Notes under the pieces: model-generated
The model's database searches: none
What the model saw: only the letters and a program-made list of their open reading frames with translations
Told to the model about the DNA's origin: nothing
Source: an uncultured Acidimicrobium sp.
Lineage (GTDB): Bacteria; Actinomycetota; Acidimicrobiia; Acidimicrobiales; Ilumatobacteraceae
Reading direction: 5' to 3'
Assembly: GCA_903895515.1 (NCBI GenBank)
Contig: CAITUB010000147.1
Span: 1-6,784, forward strand
Length of the DNA: 6,784 bases
Program-made: the position numbers and the translations under genes
Part shown: in pieces, positions 1 through 5,435 of the stretch
Layout of the letters: every line of letters begins with the position of its first letter
Numbering within the stretch: position 1 is the stretch's first letter

Positions 1-19
1 AGGTGCTTGGCGATGGCGC

Positions 20-1753
20 TCACATTTGCTCCGGAGATTCGATACCTAATAATGCCAGCCCACGCTCCATTACCCGAGCAGTGAAATCGCACAATGCCAA
101 CCGACTCATCTTCTGTTCTTCAGAGTCGGCGCGCAAAATTGGGCAATGTTCATAAAACGAGCTGAACTCGCTGGCCAACTCGTATAAATACGTGCACAAG
201 CGATGCGGGCTGTACTTGTCGAGCGTGTCCCACACTGCGGTATCAAACTGCAACAAGCGCACGGTCAATGCTCGTTCTGCGCTGTGGCCAAGTGTTGGCG
301 TAATTCCGCGTACCGCAGCACGATCAACACCAGTCCTGCGAAAAATACTGCAAATGCGCGCATGTGCGTACTGCAAATACGGCGACGTGTTGCCCTCGAA
401 CGCCAGCATGCGTTCCCAGTCGAAGACATAGTCCTTAATGCGATCGGTAGAAAGGTCGGCGTATTTCACCGCACCAATTCCAATTTGACGCGCAACCTCT
501 GCTTGTTGTGCCGCAGGTAACTCTGCGTTCTTTTCTTTCACCGCATCTGCAGCGCGCTCAACCGACTCGGTAAGCAATGCATCCAGTTTCACTACTTCAC
601 CACTCCGACTTTTCAAGATTTTGCGGTCTGCGCCAAGCACATTGCCAAACGCAACGTGAGTGAGCTCTGTGCTTTCTGGAACCCAGCCCGCCTTACGCGA
701 AACCACTGCAACCATCTCTAAATGTTGCGCCTGTGGTGATCCAACTACGTACAACACCACGTTTGCACCAATTCGCTCCACGCGATCGATCACGCATGCA
801 AGGTCGCTCGTTGCGTAGTTGTATCCACCATCGGTTTTGCGAATGATTAATGGCAGTGGCTCGTTCTCGCGATTCAAGAACCCTTCAGGAAACACCACTT
901 CGGCGCCATCGCTCATTTCAATCAATCCAGAAGCGCGCAGTCTGTCCACTACTTGTGCAAGCAGCGGGTTGTATGCGCTTTCGCCCATCAGGTCGTCGGC
1001 AGTGAGCAACACTCCAAGCGTGCGATACACCTTGTCGAAATAGCGAGTGCTCTCGCCCACCAACAAATTCCACATGCGCAGAGTTTCTTCGTCGCCACCC
1101 TGCAGCAACACCACACGTGCACGAGCGCGTTCTTTGAATTCATCGTTCGAATCGAACTTCGTTCGTGCCTGACGATAAAACGAGTCGAGGTCGCCAACGG
1201 ACAATTCGTTGGCTGCTTCTGTTTCACCCAAGTCGATGAGATGCTCAATGAGCATTCCAAACGGAGTGCCCCAGTCACCAATGTGATTTTCGCGAACAAC
1301 ACTGTGGCCAACAAACTCGAGCATGCGAACTAACGCGTCACCGATGACCGTGCTGCGCAAGTGCCCAACGTGCATTTCTTTTGCAACGTTTGGCGCCGAG
1401 TAGTCGACAACTACTTTTAACTTCGCAGGAGCATTGCGCACACCAAGGCGCGAATCTGCGGCAGCGGCAACAAGCTCGCTTGCCAAAAACTCATTCGAAA
1501 ATGTGACGTTGATAAAGCCAGGCCCAGCAATTTCTGTAGCACTGCACACTGCCGAAAGGTCGACGGAATCCAACACCATCTGCGCAACTTCGCGAGGTGT
1601 CTTGCCCAACACTTTTGCCAGTGCGAGCGAACCGTTTACTTGCGCGTCGGCCCTGTCGCTTCTGCGAACAACCGGGTCGCTATCTACGCCGCCAGCAATC
1701 TGCGTAAAGGTTGGCCGCAGCAGTTCAGCAACGGTAAGGACCGGGTCAGCCAT
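20..1753 (-). CDS. argS: Arginyl-tRNA synthetase (class Ia)
   Basis: Cytoplasmic enzyme that charges tRNA-Arg with arginine using ATP. The 577-residue length is normal for the bacterial family. The N-terminal Add1 domain carries the conserved GPGFIN (77-82). The Rossmann catalytic core opens with SAPNVAKEMHVGHLRST, where HVGH (128-131) is the HIGH signature. The KMSKS-equivalent loop is the degenerate ILKSRSG (379-385) followed by VVKL, as in many bacterial ArgRS that lack a canonical KMSK. NTSPYLQYAHAR (455-466) begins the C-terminal DALR anticodon-binding helical domain, and the protein ends in the usual short -EQM. The ATG start is supported by the conserved N-terminus and by AGAAGGA just upstream, although only 2 nt separate that motif from the ATG. 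A plus-strand tRNA-Arg lies 90 nt upstream, transcribed away from it. No alternative identity is plausible. Confidence 0.98.
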   Translation of the reverse strand: MADPVLTVAELLRPTFTQIAGGVDSDPVVRRSDRADAQVNGSLALAKVLGKTPREVAQMVLDSVDLSAVCSATEIAGPGFINVTFSNEFLASELVAAAADSRLGVRNAPAKLKVVVDYSAPNVAKEMHVGHLRSTVIGDALVRMLEFVGHSVVRENHIGDWGTPFGMLIEHLIDLGETEAANELSVGDLDSFYRQARTKFDSNDEFKERARARVVLLQGGDEETLRMWNLLVGESTRYFDKVYRTLGVLLTADDLMGESAYNPLLAQVVDRLRASGLIEMSDGAEVVFPEGFLNRENEPLPLIIRKTDGGYNYATSDLACVIDRVERIGANVVLYVVGSPQAQHLEMVAVVSRKAGWVPESTELTHVAFGNVLGADRKILKSRSGEVVKLDALLTESVERAADAVKEKNAELPAAQQAEVARQIGIGAVKYADLSTDRIKDYVFDWERMLAFEGNTSPYLQYAHARICSIFRRTGVDRAAVRGITPTLGHSAERALTVRLLQFDTAVWDTLDKYSPHRLCTYLYELASEFSSFYEHCPILRADSEEQKMSRLALCDFTARVMERGLALLGIESPEQM

Positions 1754-1843
1754 AGTCCTTCTATTGTTGCCGACCGCACCGCACTAACTGCACCTAATTC
1801 AAAATCCCAACAATCGTGCGAGCGATAGCCTGACGGTAATTAG

Positions 1844-1916
1844 GCCCTCGTAGCTCAGTGGATAGAGCGTCGGTTTCCGGAACCGCAGGTCGTAGGTTCG
1901 ATTCCTATCGAGGGCG
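1844..1916 (+). tRNA. tRNA-Arg, anticodon CCG
   Basis: A full cloverleaf can be folded by hand. The acceptor stem is GCCCTCG (1844-1850) with CGAGGGC (1909-1915), and the discriminator is G1916. The D stem is GCTC/GAGC. The anticodon loop TTCCGGA places CCG at 1877-1879, which reads CGG arginine codons. The T stem is GTAGG/CCTAT around TTCGATT. The outermost anticodon-stem pair (27-43) is a T-C mismatch and the outermost T-stem pair is G-T; all other stem pairs are Watson-Crick. The 3' CCA is not encoded (GCGAA follows), so it must be added by a nucleotidyltransferase. No convincing promoter was recognised in the roughly 90 nt upstream, which this gene shares with divergent argS. Confidence 0.97.
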
Positions 1917-1924
1917 CGAAGACT

Positions 1925-2416
1925 TCAGCCGAGCGCTGACTTCACCAAGGCTGCAATTTTCCCACCGTCGGCACCAGAGCCAACTCGGTCGCGAACTGCC
2001 TTCACCACAGCACCCATTGCCTTGCCACCCGTTTGACCTGCTGCAGCAGCCTTTGCAATTTCATCAGCAACAATTGCTGCAACTTCGTCATCGCTCATTG
2101 CCGCAGGTAGATACGCCTCAATAACTAGGAGTTCTGCGCGTTCTTTCGCCGCTGCTTCTGTGCGACCTGCATCGGCATAAATCTGTGCGGACTCGGCGCG
2201 CTTCTTTGCTTCGCTCTGCAACACCTTGATTGCCTGATCATCGGTCAGCACAATTGCTTCGTCGCCAGCAACTTCAGCATTTTGAATTGCCGAAAGGACC
2301 ATGCGCAACGTGGAAAGCTTCGCCTCTTCGCGTGCCCTCATAGCTTCAGTGATGTCTGCCTTTATACGGTCTTTAAATGTTGTCACGCCTCTATTCTGCC
2401 CGCTTTTACGTGGCAT
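1925..2416 (-). CDS. yqeY: YqeY/GatB-domain protein (GatB/YqeY family)
   Basis: A small cytoplasmic protein resembling the C-terminal tRNA-binding domain of the amidotransferase subunit GatB. The physiological role of stand-alone YqeY proteins is not settled. Matching features are the N-terminal helix FKDRIKADITEAMRARE, the block LRMVLSAIQNAE (37-48), EAYLPAAMSDDE (100-111), and the C-terminal GKAMGAVV (131-138) with KIAALVKSALG at the end. As drawn it has 163 residues, about ten more than typical. The family usually starts at the equivalent of V11, a GTG at 2384-2386. The ATG at 2416 is kept because GAAGG stands 6 nt before it, whereas the GTG has AGAGG only 1 nt upstream. The protein is rich in Ala, Glu and Lys and has no membrane segment. 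Its stop codon is 8 nt from the end of the convergent tRNA gene. Confidence 0.93.
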   Translation of the reverse strand: MPRKSGQNRGVTTFKDRIKADITEAMRAREEAKLSTLRMVLSAIQNAEVAGDEAIVLTDDQAIKVLQSEAKKRAESAQIYADAGRTEAAAKERAELLVIEAYLPAAMSDDEVAAIVADEIAKAAAAGQTGGKAMGAVVKAVRDRVGSGADGGKIAALVKSALG

Positions 2417-2422
2417 GACGAG

Positions 2423-2427
2423 CCTTC
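2423..2427 (-). promoter_or_regulatory. Ribosome binding site that decides the yqeY start
   Basis: On the minus strand GAAGG lies 6 nt before the ATG at 2414-2416, an ordinary Shine-Dalgarno spacing. The competing GTG ten codons downstream has only AGAGG abutting it with a 1-nt gap. This favours the longer protein even though family alignment would suggest the shorter one. A leaderless GTG start cannot be excluded. Confidence 0.5.
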
Positions 2428-2459
2428 AATATGGCCTGCTCTCTACACTGTTATTACTC

Positions 2460-2993
2460 ATGAACAACGAGACCTTCGAACTCTTCTTTTCCATGCTGAG
2501 TGTTGCGTTGTTGGCTGGAACCCTTGTTGTCCTAGTTGCACGTATGTTGTACTCGCGCAGCACCTCTGCTCGCGCAATTATTTCTGCATTTGCTCCGTGG
2601 GCACTGCCACTTGCCGCAGCGGTCACCACCACCTGCGCACTGGGCAGTCTGTATTTTTCCGAAATCGTGAACTACAAGCCATGCAGGTTGTGTTGGTTCC
2701 AGCGCACCATGATGTACCCGCTTGCGATACTGCTCATCGTCGCAGCACTTGTTAAGGACAAAAAGATCTGGCGTTATGCAGTTCCACTTGCATCAATTGG
2801 CATCACCATCTCTACCTACCACTGGTTCTTGGAACGCTTTCCGAACCTTGATGCCGGTGTGTGTGATGTTGATGTTCCGTGCGAATTTATTTGGTTCCAG
2901 CACTTTGGTTTCGTCACACTGCCGTTTATGGCACTCACTGGGTTTCTTGCAGTACTCGTATTCACCACCCTTCCAAACACACAAACGGAGTAG
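2460..2993 (+). CDS. DsbB/BdbC-like membrane thiol:quinone oxidoreductase
   Basis: Predicted integral membrane protein that takes electrons from a partner thiol oxidoreductase and passes them to quinone, sustaining extracytoplasmic disulfide formation. YFSEIVNYKPCRLCWFQR (65-82) is the family signature, with the CXXC pair C75/C78 followed by QR and MYP. The second pair, C135 and C141, lies in the next external loop (VCDVDVPCEF), followed by the conserved FGFVTLPFMALTGF (149-162). Hydrophobic segments are near 10-32, 46-66, 83-98, 107-123 and 148-170. The N-terminal segment is extra relative to short four-helix BdbC proteins, giving 177 residues. The start at 2460 is tentative: no Shine-Dalgarno precedes it, and an in-frame ATG at 2415 would add 15 residues. 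TACACT at 2444-2449 could be a -10 box for a nearly leaderless message. The thioredoxin-fold gene follows after 2 nt, so the two are probably co-transcribed and act as a pair. Confidence 0.9.
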   Translation: MNNETFELFFSMLSVALLAGTLVVLVARMLYSRSTSARAIISAFAPWALPLAAAVTTTCALGSLYFSEIVNYKPCRLCWFQRTMMYPLAILLIVAALVKDKKIWRYAVPLASIGITISTYHWFLERFPNLDAGVCDVDVPCEFIWFQHFGFVTLPFMALTGFLAVLVFTTLPNTQTE

Positions 2994-2995
2994 TC

Positions 2996-3640
2996 ATGAG
3001 TAATTCATCATCAGGTCGCGGCAAATTCATCGTTGGCGCAATCATCGCAATCGTCATCGGTGGTGCTGCCATCGTCGCTATTTCATCAAGCGGTTCGAAG
3101 TCCGACACCGCAACAGGTGCAGTATCTGAATTCAGCGACATCACTGTCACTGGCGATGCTCTTCCTGCTTTCGATTCAGTGTCAACTGCTATTGACACTG
3201 CAATTGGAATGCCTGCGCCTGTTATTTCTGGCAAAGGCTTCACTGGCACATCAATCACCACAGAGGGAACCGGCACACCAATGCTGGTGGTCTTTCTTGC
3301 CCACTGGTGCCCACACTGCCAGCGTGAAGTTCCTCTGCTTGTGCAATGGGAGAAAGACGGCAAGACACCAACTGGAATTGATGTCATTGCAGTAGCAACT
3401 GGCACCGACCCAGCGAATCCGAACTACCCGCCATCTGAGTGGCTTGCCCGCGAACAGTTCCCAGCACTATGGCCGGTAATCGCCGATTCGAAAGACAAGG
3501 CTGCTGCAAATGCATTTGGCTTGTCGGGTTACCCATACTTCGTTCTTGTGGATGCACAAGGAAACGTGTTCAAGCGTGCAAGCGGCGAAGTTGCAATGGA
3601 TGACTTGACCGCCATGATCAACCAAATGATTGGCGTATAA
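2996..3640 (+). CDS. Membrane-anchored TlpA/DsbA-like thioredoxin-fold protein
   Basis: Predicted thiol-disulfide oxidoreductase held at the outer face of the cytoplasmic membrane. A short basic N-terminus is followed by one hydrophobic helix (about 11-30) and a Ser/Thr/Gly-rich linker. The thioredoxin-like domain runs from about residue 72 to the end. The strand MLVVFLAHW leads into the active site WCPHC (C105, C108), followed by EVPLL as in TlpA/ResA/redoxin-type proteins. The insert with NYPPSEWLARE (143-153) and the cis-proline loop GYP (P180) also fit this fold. The CPHC dipeptide is that of classical DsbA, which suggests an oxidising role. The 214-residue length suits a tethered single-domain protein. 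The start is the ATG 2 nt after the dsbB-like stop, with GGAG 5 nt upstream. It is probably the direct partner of the preceding DsbB-like oxidase. A reductive, TlpA-like role is the alternative. Confidence 0.9.
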   Translation: MSNSSSGRGKFIVGAIIAIVIGGAAIVAISSSGSKSDTATGAVSEFSDITVTGDALPAFDSVSTAIDTAIGMPAPVISGKGFTGTSITTEGTGTPMLVVFLAHWCPHCQREVPLLVQWEKDGKTPTGIDVIAVATGTDPANPNYPPSEWLAREQFPALWPVIADSKDKAAANAFGLSGYPYFVLVDAQGNVFKRASGEVAMDDLTAMINQMIGV

Positions 3641-3646
3641 CGCCAC

Positions 3647-3671
3647 ATTCTCAAGTTGAGAATCATTCTCA
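3647..3671. promoter_or_regulatory. Composite Fur/Zur-family operator (three alternating half-sites)
   Basis: ATTCTCAA-G-TTGAGAAT (3647-3663) is a perfect 8-1-8 palindrome centred at 3655. TGAGAAT-C-ATTCTCA (3657-3671) is a perfect 7-1-7 palindrome centred at 3664, sharing the middle half-site. The 7-1-7 TGAnAATnATTnTCA pattern is that of Fur-superfamily metalloregulator boxes (Fur, Zur, Mur). Because the operon downstream is a ZnuABC-type importer, Zur is the likeliest regulator, but the sequence alone does not distinguish zinc, iron and manganese sensors. The sites cover the -35 element and the spacer, so binding should block RNA polymerase. No regulator gene is present in the window. Confidence 0.85.
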
Positions 3672-3684
3672 TTATCGCTAGAGT
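3656..3684 (+). promoter_or_regulatory. znuA promoter, predicted leaderless
   Basis: TTGAGA (3656-3661) serves as the -35 box and TAGAGT (3679-3684) as the -10 box, with the optimal 17-nt spacer. Six nucleotides separate the -10 from the A of the znuA ATG at 3691, which is therefore the expected transcription start. No Shine-Dalgarno sequence precedes the ATG, consistent with a leaderless message, which is common in actinobacteria. The -35 lies entirely inside the palindromic operator. Confidence 0.65.
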
Positions 3685-3690
3685 GGCGTT

Positions 3691-4563
3691 ATGAGAATGA
3701 TTCCCAAAAGTCTTGCGCTCGGCGCCGGAATCATTGTTCTTCTCGCTGCATGTTCGTCAACGAAACCACAGACAACTACGCGACCAAACATTGTGGTCAC
3801 CTACTCGGTGCTCGGCTCTGTTGTTAGCGACTTAGTTGGCGACGGCGCCACGGTCACCGTGCTCATTCCAGATGGTCAAGACCCGCACGAGTTTCAACCA
3901 TCGGCGCGCGACATCGAAACCATCAACAACGCCAGCATCGTGATTTCAAATGGACTCGATTTCGAAGAAGGCTTACTTGAAGTTCTGGCTACTGCCGAAT
4001 CAAACGGAGTTCCGCAATACCGAGTGGGCAACAACATCGCACAGCGAACAGTCGAAGGTGAACACGTTGTTGCCGATCCACACCTGTGGCTTTCACCAAT
4101 CAATTTCATTCAAGCACTCCCCTCGCTTACTAGTGCAATCAATACAGCAACTGGGCTTTCCATTAACTCAGCAACAGAGTCGGAACAACTGAAGCAGCTA
4201 GACAACGATGTTTCAGAGTTGATGAGCACCATCAACTCGTGTGTGATGGTGAGCGGACACGATGAGTTGGGATACTTTGCAGACCATTACGGCTGCACGG
4301 TTGTAGGCGCAATCATTCCTGGTTTGTCCACCACTTCCGAAGGAACAGCAAAGCAGCTTGCGGTGTTGAAAGATCTTTCTGTAGCCAACAATGTGAAAGC
4401 AATTTTCACAGGTCTTGGCACTCCGCAAAATGTCGCCGACCAATTGGCTAACGAACTCAACATCAAGGCAGTAACGCTGAGCACGCATTATTTGCATGAT
4501 GCTGCGAACTACCGTGAGTTCATGCTCAATCTTGCAAACCAGATTGTTGATGCATTGCAATGA
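3691..4563 (+). CDS. znuA: Zinc/manganese ABC transporter substrate-binding lipoprotein (ZnuA-like, cluster A-I)
   Basis: Captures a divalent metal ion outside the cytoplasmic membrane and hands it to the permease encoded next. The N-terminus is a lipoprotein signal, a basic start and hydrophobic stretch ending LLAAC, with C21 the predicted lipidated residue. Metal-ligand positions are H66 in DGQDPHEFQPS, H131 in ADPHLWLSP and H190 in SGHDELGYFADHYG. GLSTTSEGTAKQL (211-223) is the conserved stretch after the hinge. A third-position histidine is the zinc-type choice, where manganese binders usually have Glu. The customary C-terminal acidic ligand (the LDP region) is replaced by LSTHYLHD (263-270), so S264, H266, H269 or D270 may substitute. 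The His-rich loop of classical ZnuA is absent. C184 and C202 flank H190 and could form a disulfide. At 290 residues the length is typical. Its stop overlaps the permease start as ATGA. Confidence 0.93.
   Translation: MRMIPKSLALGAGIIVLLAACSSTKPQTTTRPNIVVTYSVLGSVVSDLVGDGATVTVLIPDGQDPHEFQPSARDIETINNASIVISNGLDFEEGLLEVLATAESNGVPQYRVGNNIAQRTVEGEHVVADPHLWLSPINFIQALPSLTSAINTATGLSINSATESEQLKQLDNDVSELMSTINSCVMVSGHDELGYFADHYGCTVVGAIIPGLSTTSEGTAKQLAVLKDLSVANNVKAIFTGLGTPQNVADQLANELNIKAVTLSTHYLHDAANYREFMLNLANQIVDALQ
3692..3706. promoter_or_regulatory. Second Fur/Zur-like box across the znuA start codon
   Basis: TGAGAAT-G-ATTCCCA repeats the upstream 7-1-7 site with a single mismatch (C for T at 3704). It begins at the second base of the start codon and runs through codons 1-6. 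Its centre at 3699 is 35 bp from the upstream 7-1-7 centre. A second regulator dimer here would sit on the predicted transcription start. Because the bases also code for the signal-peptide start MRMIP, chance similarity is possible. Confidence 0.5.
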
Positions 4564-5435
4564 ACTATCTCATTGACCCATTTGCAAACAACGAGTTCAT
4601 GAGGCTTGCTTTGTTTGGTGGAATCTTGGTGGCTTGCACCTGCGCAATCGCCGGAACGTTTGTGGTGTTGCGCGGTTTGGCCTTTGTTGGTGACGCACTC
4701 GCCCACGGCGTGCTTCCCGGAATTGCAACAGCAATGTTGCTTGGAGTGTCGGGAATTGTTGGAGCAGCAATTGGTGCAGCAGTCATGATGGGCGGCGTCA
4801 GTGTGGTGTCTCGCCGATTCAGACTTTCAGGCGACACTGCAATTGGTTTGCTCTTCGTTGGCATGCTCGCTCTTGGCGTCATGATTACTTCGCGTTCATC
4901 TTCATTTGTTGGTGATCTCGCCCACATTTTGTTCGGCGAATTACTGGGCATCACCACAACTGACCTTGCATGGCAGTTCATTGCACTCGTCATTGTTGGA
5001 ATAATTGCCTTCGTTGGCCGTCGCCCCTTCCTGCTGCTATCAGTAGATGACGGCCTCGCCCGCACCTCCGGGTTCTCCGCTCGCCTGTTCCACAACGTGA
5101 TGCTGACCATGGTGGCCATCACCGTGATCGCCAGTTTCCAAACCGTTGGCACCTTGCTGGTGCTGGGAATGCTCATTGCTCCAGCAGCCACTGGCTCATT
5201 GTTCGCCCGACGGATTGAGTCCATGATGCTCATCGCGGCACTCGTTGGCTCGTTGTCTACATATATAGGTCTGCTCGTGAGCTACCACTACGACTTAGCG
5301 GCTGGCGCAAGCATTGTGCTTACCGCAGTAGTTATCTTCGCTATTTCAGCGACGGCAAATGAAATTCGAAAGTCTCGTGGTCACGACCACCACGATCACG
5401 AACATCCACACGTTCACGGCGAGATCCACGTCTGA
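4560..5435 (+). CDS. znuB: Zinc/manganese ABC transporter permease (ABC-3 family) with His-rich tail
   Basis: Membrane channel subunit of the importer. The 291 residues include about eight hydrophobic segments, starting with LALFGGILVACTCAIAGTFV. Family landmarks are GDALAHGVLPG (44-54), the coupling region DLAHILFGELLGI (119-131), and VGTLLVLGMLIAPAAT (196-211). The last 17 residues, HDHHDHEHPHVHGEIHV (275-291), hold eight histidines plus acidic residues, a plausible metal-binding tail. Whether the tail is cytoplasmic depends on the exact helix count. The ATG overlaps the binding-protein stop by 4 nt, and its own TGA shares one base with the ATPase ATG, so all three are probably translationally coupled. 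Manganese specificity is the main alternative. Confidence 0.94.
   Translation: MNYLIDPFANNEFMRLALFGGILVACTCAIAGTFVVLRGLAFVGDALAHGVLPGIATAMLLGVSGIVGAAIGAAVMMGGVSVVSRRFRLSGDTAIGLLFVGMLALGVMITSRSSSFVGDLAHILFGELLGITTTDLAWQFIALVIVGIIAFVGRRPFLLLSVDDGLARTSGFSARLFHNVMLTMVAITVIASFQTVGTLLVLGMLIAPAATGSLFARRIESMMLIAALVGSLSTYIGLLVSYHYDLAAGASIVLTAVVIFAISATANEIRKSRGHDHHDHEHPHVHGEIHV

Larger units (their letters stand above)
3637..3692. repeat. 10-bp perfect inverted repeat enclosing the znuA control region
   Basis: The left arm ATAACGCCAC (3637-3646) is the exact reverse complement of the right arm GTGGCGTTAT (3683-3692), with 36 nt between. The left arm contains the stop codon of the thioredoxin-fold gene. 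The right arm holds the last -10 bases and the first two bases of the znuA start codon. The enclosed segment carries its own palindromes, so read-through RNA could form a long hairpin holding the znuA start codon. Neither arm is followed by a T run, so it does not look like a standard intrinsic terminator. Confidence 0.75.

Noticed and set aside
953..1333. Long open frame opposite argS (126 codons)
   Set aside because: It runs antisense to a confidently identified synthetase, has no recognisable family features, and its composition follows from the argS codons. It is treated as a shadow frame.
1925..1939. TCAGC/GCTGA hairpin just after the tRNA gene as a terminator
   Set aside because: Only a 5-bp stem with no following T run on either strand, and it lies within the yqeY coding end. 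It is indistinguishable from chance.
2301..2459. N-terminal extension of the dsbB-like gene from the ATG at 2301
   Set aside because: The extra residues would be antisense to the conserved start of YqeY, show no family similarity and lack a ribosome site. The ATG at 2460 gives a sensible membrane protein.
2879..2995. N-terminal extension of the thioredoxin-fold gene from 2879
   Set aside because: It would overlap the 3' end of the dsbB-like gene by more than 110 nt. The ATG at 2996 has GGAG at the right distance and starts directly at a normal membrane anchor.
3641..3690. Riboswitch or intrinsic terminator in the gap before znuA
   Set aside because: The paired elements are better explained as protein-binding palindromes, no T run follows the outer stem, and the predicted leaderless start leaves no untranslated leader for a riboswitch.
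4565..5233. 222-codon open frame antisense to the permease gene
   Set aside because: The product is Pro/Ser/Thr-rich, as expected from reading hydrophobic membrane codons backwards. It has no domain or ribosome site, and the permease on the other strand is certain.
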